Positions 36,019 to 45,633 of a DNA stretch of 64,000 nucleotides are shown one piece after another. The DNA is taken from contig OY986439.1 of the NCBI GenBank assembly GCA_963920525.1, forward strand, positions 33,425,819 through 33,489,818, given 5' to 3'. How positions within the stretch are numbered: the first letter of the stretch is position 1; each line of letters begins with the position of its first letter. Both the position numbers and the translations under genes were made by a program. The stretch is from Dichetophora obliterata. Its lineage: Eukaryota; Arthropoda; Insecta; Diptera; Sciomyzidae. The notes below the pieces were generated by a model. The model saw only the letters and a list, made by a program, of their open reading frames with translations, was not told where the DNA came from and ran no database searches.

Positions 36019-37501
36019 CGACGCACAGTGCGCTTTTTTCGATTTGAGGATGACATTTGCATTATCTCAGAAACTATAAAAGCTAGGTCCATGAAATGCA
36101 AATGAGTTTTAGCCTAAATTAAGTAACAGCACAAAAAAATTTTAATTCTAGGTCAGCTGCATCGCCTACCTCCCATACGAACCATATTTTTTTTTAATAA
36201 AAAAACCCGCATAAAATTGCTTATTTATGCTTTTAAAGAGTAAATTTGGTTTATTCAACTTCACTTCAACGTCATGCTTAAAATATTTCAAATCGGATAA
36301 CTTTTAGATATACTCCTATAAAGCAATATAACCAAATTAAAGAAATTTAAAATTTTTTTTTAACGGTTGCTAATACAAAATAAGATCACGACTAATTTTA
36401 AATTATGAATTCTATTTTATTTTTCTTTAGATTTAAGAGTACCTACAAAATGTCTTGGAAATCAGTGCATTTTAAGGCAACATTTGATTTTTACGACTCT
36501 TTTCAAATTAAGTGGTTTTTCTCTATAGCAGCTAGATGCAGCAGGTTTTTACAGAAACAGAAGGTAGAAGTACGATATTTTATGATAGTTATAGCCTTCG
36601 ACTTTAATAATGCTTAATTAGCCAGATATTTTCTACTAAATTTTACTTACATTTTCATTTCTTGAAAAATTTACAGTCATAATTCAATGATTTTTCTATT
36701 TTTATTTATTCACATTTTTTATTGTATTTTATATTAAATTCAATGGCGATTAACAGCCCTATTCTGGAAAATTAATAAATTGTTAACTAGTATTTTGAAT
36801 ATTTCTATGTGTTGGTTGTTTTCAATACAAAATTTTAAGCTCATAAAACAAAATTTTTTAATGAAATTGTCAATAACTGAAAAGCAGTTATTAAAAATTT
36901 ATTTTAAAGCTTATCCCTTAAAATATTTAATTTATTAAAAATTTAGTTAACAAAACAACTAATTACTCAATAAATTATAAATTAAATTTATTTCTAGAAA
37001 AACCAGAAACCTTTAAAAACGAATTTATATCAAAACTTTTTATTTCTTGAGCTTCCAATTTTGTTTTGAAATAAAAAAATTACAACAAACACGTAGAAAT
37101 ATTCAAAATACTGGTGGTTTTTCCGTCATAACTCCCAAACCATACATCCTACAAGGACAATTTTGCACCAAATTGTTTCTAATACATTTGTTAATTTGCC
37201 AGAATAGGATTGTAAGACATAAAAAAGTAAAAAAAACCTTGAAATATACTTTGTCGTCGAAGTTATTATTGTTTAAACTTGACTTAATTTTTTGGGTTTA
37301 TTGAGTTTATTTTTGTTTAAAAAAAGTTTCAACTTTGACGAATTTTATAATAAAAAAACCATACAATACATCAATTTTTTAATACCACATTCATAATACA
37401 TGTGATATAATCTGACGAATAAAAATGTTTTTTATAAAATTTCACAAAAAAAAAAAATCTAAATGTCATCCTAAAATTAAAAAAAAGTGCACTGTGCGAC
37501 G
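36019..37501. mobile_element. Non-autonomous Transib-like element, copy 2, interrupted by a MITE
   Basis: The element proper is 36024-37496. The ends are CACAGTGCGCTTTTTTCG and the complement of CACAGTGCACTTTTTTTT, each followed by TAGGATGACATTT or GAGGATGACATTT. The pentamer CGACG is perfect on both sides (36019-36023, 37497-37501). It aligns with copy 1 over its whole length apart from the CAGCCC-ended MITE at 36754-37212, which inserted later. The first seven bases equal the canonical V(D)J heptamer CACAGTG. Confidence 0.7.
36754..37212. mobile_element. CAGCCCTATTCTGG-ended MITE, copy C (nested)
   Basis: 459 bp. The left end is CAGCCCTATTCTGGAAAA; the right end is the complement of CAATCCTATTCTGGCAAA. 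It is longer than copies A and B because the middle carries extra AT-rich sequence (36895-37030) and a further block near 37115-37180. It sits inside the Transib-like copy at 36024-37496. Confidence 0.6.
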
Positions 37502-37541
37502 TCACTTACACTTTGATTACTTACACCAAGGTTCTGTCTAG

Positions 37542-37902
37542 TCCAAGGCTCACTTATAAGGTTGTGGCACTTGAGAGCGAGCTCGGTCGAACTGTCAGAA
37601 TGGATGAAAATAAATCAAGAAAATGCATGCATAGAACAAAGAAAAGCAGAGTGACAGTTCAAGCAAAGGCGGAAAAAGAATGCTTTTCTGTCAAGTGACA
37701 CAACCTTATAAATGATCATTTCATTTATAAGGTTGTGTCACTTGAGAGCGAGTTCGGTCGAAATGTCAAACTGGATGAAAAGAAATCAAAAAAATTTATG
37801 CATTGAACAAAGAAAAGCAGATTTGACAGTTCAAGCAAAGACGAAAAAAGAGCGCATTTCTCTCAAGTGCCATAACCTCATAAATGAACCTTGGTCTAAT
37901 CT
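37542..37902. mobile_element. Two tandem ~165-bp palindromic MITEs
   Basis: Two units (37552-37713 and 37721-37888) each start TTATAAGGTTGTGNCACTTG and end with the complement (CAAGTGNCANAACC). They are joined by AAATGATCATTT. Outer flanks AGTCCAAGGCTC and its near complement GAACCTTGGTCT extend the symmetry to the pair as a whole. Interiors share AACAAAGAAAAGCAGA and GACAGTTCAAGCAAAG. Confidence 0.6.
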
Positions 37903-38359
37903 GCTTTGTGATTGACTCTATACCAGTGCCTGTCAAAAATAAAAATGACCAGAAAAAATTGTGCACTGAAAAAAGTCCGTTAAAATTCAAGCATTTCAAA
38001 CTAAGTTGAAAACTATACGTACGTTTTTATCAGAATGTTTTTTTGGTAACCAAGTCGAAACAATTTCAGAAATCGACATATGTTAAGTTGTTTAAGAAGG
38101 TCCCGCTTTTGAAGGAGCAAGAAAAATTTTCAATTTATTTTGCTTGTTATTGGCATTTCTTAAAAATTGCATAAATTTTCTTCAATTTCAGAATTTCAAT
38201 TCTTTAATAACATAAAACGCATTGGATTTCTTGAAAAGCGTTTGAAATCATCTAATATTTTTCATACTTATTTTCACTCGCCATTTTTATACATTTTATT
38301 TCTCGCTGTGGAGTATCATAAAAAGCGCTCTCGCTGTTTGGTCGATAACGACTAAGAGT

Positions 38360-38730
38360 GCACCCTAAACAAGTGCGCGTTGCGGTGCATTCCCAAGCAG
38401 CACGCAATTTTATTTTACGCTTAACCTACACTAACCAGCTCTTGAACAAGCTCAATCAGATGGTTTATAAATCTTAAAGAAACTTAGTATTGTGTAAAAA
38501 TTAATTAATTTTGCAAATACTTCTTTCATTTGCAATTGAGATCAATTAATTAATAACAGCTGATTCCTTTTTGTTTTAATACTTTGGTTTTATGCAGCCA
38601 ACTTCACATTCGCACGCACTGTCAAAATTGGAAATTCGGTTCATGTTGCTTCATGTAGGCTTCATACAAAATGTATGTGCATGAGCCGATTTTGACAGTT
38701 AAACCACGCACGCGCACTTGTTTAGGATGG
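38360..38730. mobile_element. MITE with CCTAAACAAGTGCGCG ends
   Basis: GCACCCTAAACAAGTGCGCGT on the left is matched by CGCGCACTTGTTTAGGATGG on the right, giving an inverted repeat of about 18 bp around 370 bp. It lies 20 bp left of the TTAA element at 38751. Boundaries are accurate to a few bases; no target duplication could be fixed. Confidence 0.55.
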
Positions 38731-38750
38731 ACTGTAAGCTAGAGAGAGCG

Positions 38751-39059
38751 TTAAGCGCTGATTATAACAGACGGAACGGAACGTTATAGAATGTTGAGAA
38801 ATGTCACTTTACAGTCTTTTACATGAGTTTCTTATGAATTCGAGTAAACGATTTGAGTAAAAAATTTTAATTGAATTCATGTTTTAAAATAATCAGAAAA
38901 GAAGAATTGATGGAATTAGTTTTGTAATAAAATATATTTTAGAAAAAAATTAACTCCTCTTTTGATGCTATTACAATCGCCACTCCATTTGAAAACGTTT
39001 CGTCCCGCCACGATGACACTTAACTACGTTCCGTTCCGTCTATTATAATCAGCGCTTAA
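38751..39059. mobile_element. TTAA-flanked MITE with GCGCTGATTATAA ends
   Basis: TTAAGCGCTGATTATAACAG and the complement of TTAAGCGCTGATTATAATAG bound 309 bp. The inverted repeat continues through ACGGAACGGAACG. TTAA at both ends is the target duplication typical of piggyBac-type elements. It has no coding content. Confidence 0.65.
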
Positions 39060-39612
39060 GAATGCGTGTGAAACGAGAGAGCTCTTAAGAGCCCAGGGTG
39101 ACGGCCACTGAAGAATGTATGTTTAAAATTTCAAGTTGATAACTTAATCACTTTTTAAGCGTAGGAAAAATCATGTTTTGAGAAAAACGTGATTCAAGTT
39201 TTCGTTCTTGTACTCGGTACTCTCGATGCTGATCACTTCCCTGACTTTCTAGGGACTTTTAGACTTTATATTGAGCTTTAAACATTGAAAATATATTCTT
39301 TCATGAATTTTCAAAGAAAAAAAAAATCAAATGCAAAAATTGAAAGTTCTGGAGCAGGTTCCCCCCTTAAGAATGTACTGCGGAAACAACCTTCAAATAT
39401 TTTGAATTCTGTTATGCTAGATTGGCTAAATCTGACTATGTGCTTTTTATCAAAAAAGTTAGAAAACCTAATTTCATACGTTTCCTGCTGATGCGTAAAT
39501 TGATTGTTTTTTTTTTAGTAAAGAAAACATGCGAGGGTAATTTGAGAAGTTAGTGAATTTTTTATTTTCCCTCGTAGTACCTTTAAAAGCAACACTAATC
39601 CTGTCGACTACC

Positions 39613-39993
39613 TTAAAGGCCCCTATAGACGAGCAACTAATCGAACAACTGATTGATCAACTGGTTTGTGTTTTTCCTACAGACACAACTAAAATTCAGT
39701 TCAAAACATTTTATTTATAAAATGCCCATAGCATAACTTCAACAAAAACCGAAGAAAAAAATTCAGTTTTCCGTTTAGTTGCTAAGTTTGCTAAAAACAC
39801 GACAACTAGTTGATCAACTCGTTGAGTTTCAGCCGAAAAATCAAAACTTTTTGGTTTTCAGCAACTGATTGCAAAACTGGTGAAAAAACTGAAAACAAAC
39901 CAAAAACCCACCTACACACTGCTTATTTGCATCAACCAGCAACCAGTTTATCAACGAGTTGTGCGATTAGTTGCTCGTCTATAGGGGCCTTAA
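39613..39993. mobile_element. TTAA-flanked MITE with GGCCCCTATAGACG ends
   Basis: TTAAAGGCCCCTATAGACGA (left) and the complement of TTAAGGCCCCTATAGACGAG (right) bound about 380 bp. The inverted repeat continues GCAACTAATCG. The left side has one extra A next to TTAA. Subterminal words such as CAACTGATTG, GATCAACTGG and GTTGATCAACTCG recur in both orientations. A plus-strand frame across it has no domain. Confidence 0.65.
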
Positions 39994-40645
39994 TAGACTA
40001 CTGTCAAAATTTCAGCTCGCTGTGACGCTTAGTATGTGTTTGGCCAGTGGTCCCAACTTAGGGGCCAGTGGTCCCAACTTCCCCCTAAATTTAGAGGGAA
40101 GTAAAGTCGAATGGGATTTCTTAGGAGTTTCATATTTTTAGGGTTTTTTAAGGGACTTTTTGATATTCTTAAGCACTGGATAACCCAATTTAGTACGAAG
40201 TTTTGAATTTATTCCGATTTTGCTACGAATTTACTCCTCAATTTTTACATTCCCTGCTCTTTACCATGGTGTAAAAAAACAAAGTCTAAATATTTTGCTA
40301 AAGCTGTAAAACTTGTGCATGAGTGACAGAGACAGAAAAGATGATTTTATATGGTTTGACAACGCAAGTGTTTGATTTTACCAACAAAAATTTAAAATCG
40401 CGTTCACCTTGTTTTGAATAAAAACCGAAGAAATCGGGTTTTTTTTGTAAATATTAAATCACTTACAACTTAAGATTATAACAAAATGTTAATTGATCTT
40501 TTATTTTGTTTTGGAAGGATTTCCAAGTAATTGTAGCTATTTTAGGGGTTTTTGATTAAAACTTTTGGGATAAATAATTTTGGGAGTAGGTAACACTGTG
40601 TTTGACAGCCATTGACAGCAGACGATCATGTGAAATTTGGCGAAA
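39994..40645. other. Region upstream of the mariner copy
   Basis: No gene. GGGGCCAGTGGTCCCAACTT is tandemly repeated in part near 40045-40080. 40310-40415 is the inverted partner of 35895-36005. The left end of the mariner copy must lie somewhere in 40590-40645, but its terminal repeat could not be recognised. Confidence 0.4.
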
Positions 40646-40754
40646 ATGGAAAAAAGTGAATTTCGTGTGATTGTCAAGCATTATTTTTGCGTAAAAAACC
40701 ATCAGCCAAACCAAGGAAAGGCTTGATAAATACTATGAGGACTCTGCACCATCG
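40646..40754 (+). pseudogene. Mariner transposase, 5' fragment (split by Transib)
   Basis: The ATG at 40646 opens MEKSEFRVIVKHYF, the usual N-terminus of irritans-subfamily mariner transposases. After a frameshift the text resumes as DKYYEDSAPS, ending at the TCG codon 40752-40754. The next residues of the family, IGMIHKWLTEFRCG, resume in the correct frame at 43659 on the far side of the 2.9-kb Transib element. The two halves therefore belong to one copy, broken exactly at CATCG. Confidence 0.85.
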
Positions 40755-40792
40755 CACAGAGGGGTATTTTTAGTATCTGGGCGGCCAAAATT
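40755..40792 (+). repeat. Transib left terminal inverted repeat
   Basis: Starts with heptamer-like CACAGAG. After a 23-bp spacer comes CCAAAATTC at positions 31-39. It differs from the right repeat at positions 17, 19, 20 and 31 only. Confidence 0.85.
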
Positions 40793-40959
40793 CGATTTTC
40801 CAAAAATCAGTGTTTTTAATAATTACCGATTGTAGGTTAAAGAGAATAGAATGCTTAACTAGAGTCCGTTTTTTTTTCATTCCTTTTTGCTAATATTCGT
40901 TTTCTACACGCTGTCAAAGTTTCTTGTTATTAATTGTGTATTTACTACTTTGTTGCTTT

Positions 40960-41008
40960 TATATAAAGTAACAGTTTTAGCAGGCTGTGCGAAGTCGTGT
41001 TGTCAGTT
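40960..41008 (+). promoter_or_regulatory. Possible core promoter of the Transib gene
   Basis: TATATAAAG at 40960-40968 and an arthropod initiator-like TCAGTT at 41003-41008 precede the ATG at 41025. The spacing is about ten bases longer than the usual TATA-to-initiator distance, so one of the two may be fortuitous. Confidence 0.35.
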
Positions 41009-41024
41009 TAAACATTTAAGTAAA

Positions 41025-43407
41025 ATGGAAAATTGTAAAGCAGGTAAGTATTATTTAATCCACTTAACTAAATAATATTATAATTTAAATTCATACTAGT
41101 ATAGCAGCATTTAAAAATATGATATATTTGTTAATTTCAATGGGTACCATAAGCGAACTCTGGTCAAAAAGTTATGCATCACCACTCATCACCACGTCAA
41201 TCTGTGATTAAATTTAATCTTTAACGTTGTATTGTTCAGATGAGAAAAAAAAATTTTGCGGGTTTTGTGTTTTATAGCCATTTACCTGCTGCGGAAAAAT
41301 ATATCAAAATTTATGCTGCTTTACTGTACCACTTTTGTTTTTTGTATATTGAAAAAAACATTTATTCCAAATTTAGGTCCTTCGAAAATCAAGTACATAG
41401 TACGAGGAGACGTTTTGCAAGTTACCGATAAAAGCAATTTTTCTGCAATAAACACTAACATTGAAGCTACCAAAAATCGTGAGCTGCAATTGGGTAATTT
41501 TTCTAAAGCAAAGCGAGCTTTAGTAAATAGTAGTTTTGGGAAATTAAAAAGCGAATTTAAAGCAAAATGGCTTAAAGTCCAAAGAAAACCCAAAGATTTT
41601 CTCAAAAATAATCATTCATGGATCACGGGATGTTTTTCGATACCGTGTGCTGTTAGTTGTGCTGGGCGGCCAGCTAAACGTTTCGAAGAGTCCTGTGAAA
41701 GAACCCAAAGGCGCAAAACGGAGGATTTACGCAAATCTAACGACACACGTGTGTTGGTTGCAGCTACGCAAATCAAGTTGCAAACAGACGGAAAGAGAAA
41801 TGCTGCTGAAATACTGAAAAACATAACTTCGTCGCCAAATCGCGCACACAAATATAAAGTGGCTTACCAACAGAGTCAATCTTACTCGAAATGCACTGGA
41901 CGGTTGCCAGTATTAAAAGCCCTTTCTATGTTCGTTGAAGGCAATCTTACACGAAAACAGTACGAGGTAGTTAGGATGAGCCATTGTAAGTACTACCTAT
42001 CTCCAAGAGGCTAAGAAAGATTGTTACCCTTCAACGTCGGCTATCAAAATTACTGCTACCTGTGCTGAGATAAGATTACAGGATCTTTTGAACCACACGT
42101 GCACTCGACTTCTGCAGTATCTTCAAGAAGTACTTGAATCCTTAGAAGAGGGTGAGATTTCAAGTTTGCGGCTGATTTATAAATGGGGTTGTGATGGGTC
42201 CAATCAATGTGAATACAAGCAAGCTTTTGAAAACGATGCCGATTCGGACGCTTATATTTTTCAAAGTTCGCTGGTCCCATTGCAACTGTTATCAACAACA
42301 ACGGAAAAGGTGATTTGCAAGAATCCGACTCCATCTTCACCACGCTACTGTCGGCCGATACGAATTCAATTTGTGAAGGATTCGTTAGACGTTACAAACC
42401 AAAAAGTGCAATACATTCAAAACGCTATCAGCGCCTTGGTTCAAACGGAGTTTGAGCTAAATGGAATTACAATTAGTGTGAATCAGACATTGATACTGAC
42501 TATGATCGATGCTAAAGTTTGTAACGCTATTACTAACACCAGCTCCACCATGAGGTGCTACATTTGCAAGAAAACTTCGAAAGATTTCAATAATTTGGAC
42601 AAAATTGGTGAAATCGACGAAAGCTCGCTAACGTTTGGTCTTTCAACGCTTCACGTGCGAATTCGCTTCTTTGAGGGTATTTTGCATTTGTCCTATAAAC
42701 TTCCTCTGAACAAATGGCAAGCAAGGACCGAAATAGAAAAATATGTTGTGAAAACCCAAAAAGCAAAAATGCAGTAAGAGTTTAAATGCCGAATGGGATT
42801 AATTGTGGACGTTCCAAAGCCTGGATTTGGAAACAGTAGTGACGGCAACACAAGCAGGCGTTTTTTTTCCGATCCAGATTTATCAGCAGAGATTACGGGG
42901 GTTGACCGAAACCTTATTTTTCGTTTAAAAGTAATTTTAGAAGCAATCCGCAGTGGCCATAAAATTGATGGCGAAAAATTTAAACACTATGCTACCGAAA
43001 CAGCAAAAATGTATGTTAGTTTGTACCACTGGTACCCGATGAGTCCAACAATGCACAAAATTTTGATACATGGACAACTTGTGATTGAAAAAGCTATACT
43101 ACCTATAGGTCAGCTGTCCGAAGAAGCTGCTGAGGCCAGAAATAAACACTTTCGCCAATACCGTCAAAACTATGCGCGAAAGTTTTCAAGAGAGGCCTGC
43201 AATAGGGATGTAATAAATAGATTGCTGCTAACTTCCGATCCTTTGCTAACAGGCATTAGGTCGAAGCCAAAAAAATTACCAACACCTTTCTCAAAGGAAT
43301 GTTTAGAATTGCTTGTTTCAACAGATCACAGCGACAGCCACGAAAATATGACGGACACAATGAACGAAAATACTTCATGCTCAAGCGATGACCATATGTC
43401 CGAATAA
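41025..43407 (+). pseudogene. Transib transposase, RAG1-like, two exons, one frameshift and one stop
   Basis: Predicted exon 1 is 41025-41043 (MENCKA plus one base), donor GTAAGT at 41044. The acceptor TTTAG ends at 41376 and exon 2 runs from 41377 in the matching phase (GPSKIKYIVRGD). The product is about 680 residues. N-terminal part: GRPAKRFEESCERTQRRKTE and KQYEVVR blocks. A frameshift near 42000 moves the frame to LQEAKKDCYPS; the true frame continues through LQDLLNHTC. The RAG1-type catalytic contexts are all present: CDG with Asp codon 42193-42195 (RAG1 D600), MIDAKV with Asp codon 42508-42510 (D708) before a CYICKK zinc-type pair, an STLH segment, and EEAAEARNKHFRQYR with Glu codon 43132-43134 (E962). 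A single in-frame TAA at 42775-42777 splits the frame before RMGLIVDVPKPGFG. Everything before and after the TAA is in one frame. This copy is inactive as written, but only two lesions separate it from an open gene. Confidence 0.88.
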
Positions 43408-43446
43408 TTAACTTACCTCTGGATAACAAGTTCCTTAAATATTTAA

Positions 43447-43452
43447 AATAAA
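43447..43452 (+). terminator. Poly(A) signal of the Transib gene
   Basis: AATAAA lies 40 bases after the transposase stop codon and inside the element, as expected for a self-contained transcription unit. Confidence 0.5.
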
Positions 43453-43615
43453 TACACATTTATTTCATATCTAGCATTTTCAACTTCAAAAATTTTAGGT
43501 ATTTTCTTCGAAATGCTGTAAAAAATTCCCTCTACTCGCCAAATGTTAACAAATTATTTTTTTACGCCTCACCGAGTAATTTTTTAACATTCTGCTTCAT
43601 AAATTTGCTTCAAAT

Positions 43616-43653
43616 AATTTTGTCCGCCCAGATCGTCAAAATACCCCTCTGTG
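43616..43653 (-). repeat. Transib right terminal inverted repeat
   Basis: Read inward on the minus strand it begins CACAGAGGGGTATTTT. After the 23-bp spacer, positions 31-39 read ACAAAATTA, six of nine identical to the V(D)J nonamer ACAAAAACC. Confidence 0.85.
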
Positions 43654-44455
43654 CATCGATTGGAATGATTCACAAGTGGTTAACTGAATTCCGATGCGGT
43701 CGTACACGCACAAATGACGCCGAACGTTCTGGATGCCCAAATGAGGTCACCACATCAGAAATTGTCACTAAATTTCACGATATCGTGTTGGCCGATCGCA
43801 GAGTTAACGTGCGCAATGTGGGTGCCACCTTTGCTCACTCTCGACCATAAACGCGATAGTATGACTGATTCAAAGGGGTATTTAGCCTTTATATATCAAA
43901 TATAAGAAGAATTTTTTTCCTTCGATTAGTAACCGTGGACAAAGCATGGATCCATTACTACACACCAGAGACAAAAGAACAGTCGAAACAGTGAACTTGT
44001 GCTCCGAAGAAGGCGAAGACGGTGATTTCGGCCGGAAAGGTTATGGCGACAGTATTTTGGGATAAACACAGTATAATTTACATTGATTACCTTTCACCGA
44101 AAAGAACGATCAATGGCGAATACTATGAAGTCTAATTGGACCGTTTGAATGACGCTTTGAAAGAGAAACGTCCCTATTTAGCGAAGAAAAAGTGCTCTTC
44201 CATCAAGACAATGTGTGCGTTCACACATGCCCAGCTCCCATGGCAAAATTCCATGAATTCAAGTAAGAATTGCTTCCTCATCCAGCATATTCTCCAGAAA
44301 GAGTTTTACCACCAGAGAGGAGCTCATCACCGAAACAGAGGCCTATTTTGAGGACCTTCCGAAAATGTATTTTTCGGATGTGATAAAAAAATTGGAGGAA
44401 CTTTAGACGAGGCTAAAAAGAGACTATATTGAGAAATAAAATATTTTATGCCGTA
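43654..44455 (+). pseudogene. Mariner transposase, 3' fragment (irritans-type)
   Basis: IGMIHKWLTEFRCGRTRTND, RSGCPNEVTT and DIVLADRRVNVRNV give the DNA-binding half. After a deletion the catalytic half resumes with TVDKAWIHYYTPETKEQSKQ (first Asp, codon 43938-43940), APKKAKTV, SAGKVMATVFWDK, YIDYL, RTINGEYY, LKEKRPYLAKKK and, in another frame, FHQDN (second Asp, codon 44207-44209). The text then jumps from YSP straight to SFTTREELI near 44297, so the segment that should hold the third Asp of the D,D34D triad is missing. The C-terminus ends RDYIEK then a stop at about 44438. Multiple frameshifts and stops make this far more decayed than the Transib copy inside it. Confidence 0.88.
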
Positions 44456-44459
44456 AAAA

Positions 44460-45633
44460 TCATTCCTTGCCTAATTTTTCAAACGGTCTAGTACTTTCTT
44501 TTAACCTTAAACGAATTCAGAAATTAATCATAAATGATACCTTTTTTCTAGTAATGAGTGCAAAATTAACCATAAATAATTTTGCAAAATTTACTACAAA
44601 TATAAAATTTATCAAAAGTACACAATAGAAGGGCAAATACACCACATCGTGAATGCCCTTACTAACTTTTTAGTTAAATCATTTATTTAATTTTGAATGT
44701 ATTTAACTATAAGTGAGTAAGCTGTCCCACACTCCCTCCCCCCCTGTATAAGCAGTTTTCTATGAGTTAAAAACTTATTATAACCACCTTGTCTGTGGAT
44801 ATGATCAGAAGCAAAAAGTAAATTAGCAGTTCTGTATACTTTTTTTTTGGCAAATATTGTCAAAATTACAAATACATACATATTCTAATATGAAATATTT
44901 AAAAAATTGTATAGTTTTTAGCAAAAAATATACATACATGCATATATGGAATCGGGTACTTAAATATTTACACGGAATTTTAAAATACACTGTCTACAAA
45001 TTATATACCAAACCACCGCCCATTTTCACATGCAGTATATATGTTTATGTTTGTAGTATATGCTATTTTACACCAATCCATTGTTTTCCAAAATTCTCAT
45101 TAATATGAATAATATTGTTTTTTGTTAGTTTTTGTAATAGTTTTTCCCCCCAAAACTGTGACAACAACAAAACTACAACTAACGACGACGACGACAACGA
45201 CAATGACGTTTTCCTACCAGCTTCCCTGACTGCTTCCGAAACGAATTATTATAATTTAATGGGAAAATGTTTGGTGGCATTCGGTATGATAATAAATTGA
45301 AACTTCAGCAACCTTAACTTTCAGATTATCAGCTAATAAATAATAATAATATATCAAGTTGTGCTCTCTACAATAACTATTGCAAACATTATTAAAACAG
45401 TACTTATTTTTTTTCTATTTATAATTCAGATAGTATTCTATATGTCTCACATTTTTTTTTATTAATATACTGATGAATAGAAATTCATTTTTTAGAGATT
45501 TCACAATTTAAAATTTGCATGCAATTTTAAGATCGTGTTATAGTTTTTTTTTGCTTATATGTATAGTTCCGCATGCGTCTTATGAATGACTGTGTTATGT
45601 GCTTGTTTAGAATTTAATGGTGGAAGAGCAATG
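44460..45633. other. AT-rich region without a recognisable gene
   Basis: Contains a GACGACGACGACAACGAC microsatellite near 45184-45206 and low-complexity AT tracts. Frames at 44857 and 45115 are short and domainless. The right end of the mariner copy is probably within 44455-44500. Confidence 0.35.

Larger units (their letters stand above)
40750..43658 (+). mobile_element. Near-intact Transib (RAG1-related) DNA transposon
   Basis: The element proper is 40755-43653 (2899 bp), with TSD CATCG at 40750-40754 and 43654-43658. Terminal inverted repeats of 38 bp match at 34 positions and start CACAGAGGGGTATTTT. The single gene inside encodes a RAG1-like transposase. A 5-bp duplication, CAC termini and this protein together identify the Transib superfamily. 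The pre-insertion site is known exactly because it lies in a mariner reading frame. Removing the element and one CATCG restores an uninterrupted mariner stretch from DSAPS to IGMIHKW. The duplication could also be read as 3 bp (ATC) if the termini were GCAC, but the 5-bp reading agrees with the family. Confidence 0.88.

Noticed and set aside
41321..41851. Minus-strand frames of 79-94 codons opposite the transposase
   Set aside because: Shadows of the plus-strand Transib exon, with no independent support.
41986..42015. GTAAGT at 41986 as a second intron donor in the Transib gene, explaining the frame change
   Set aside because: Coding similarity resumes within about 15 bases (LQEAKKDCYPS), leaving no room for an intron; a one-base frameshift is simpler.
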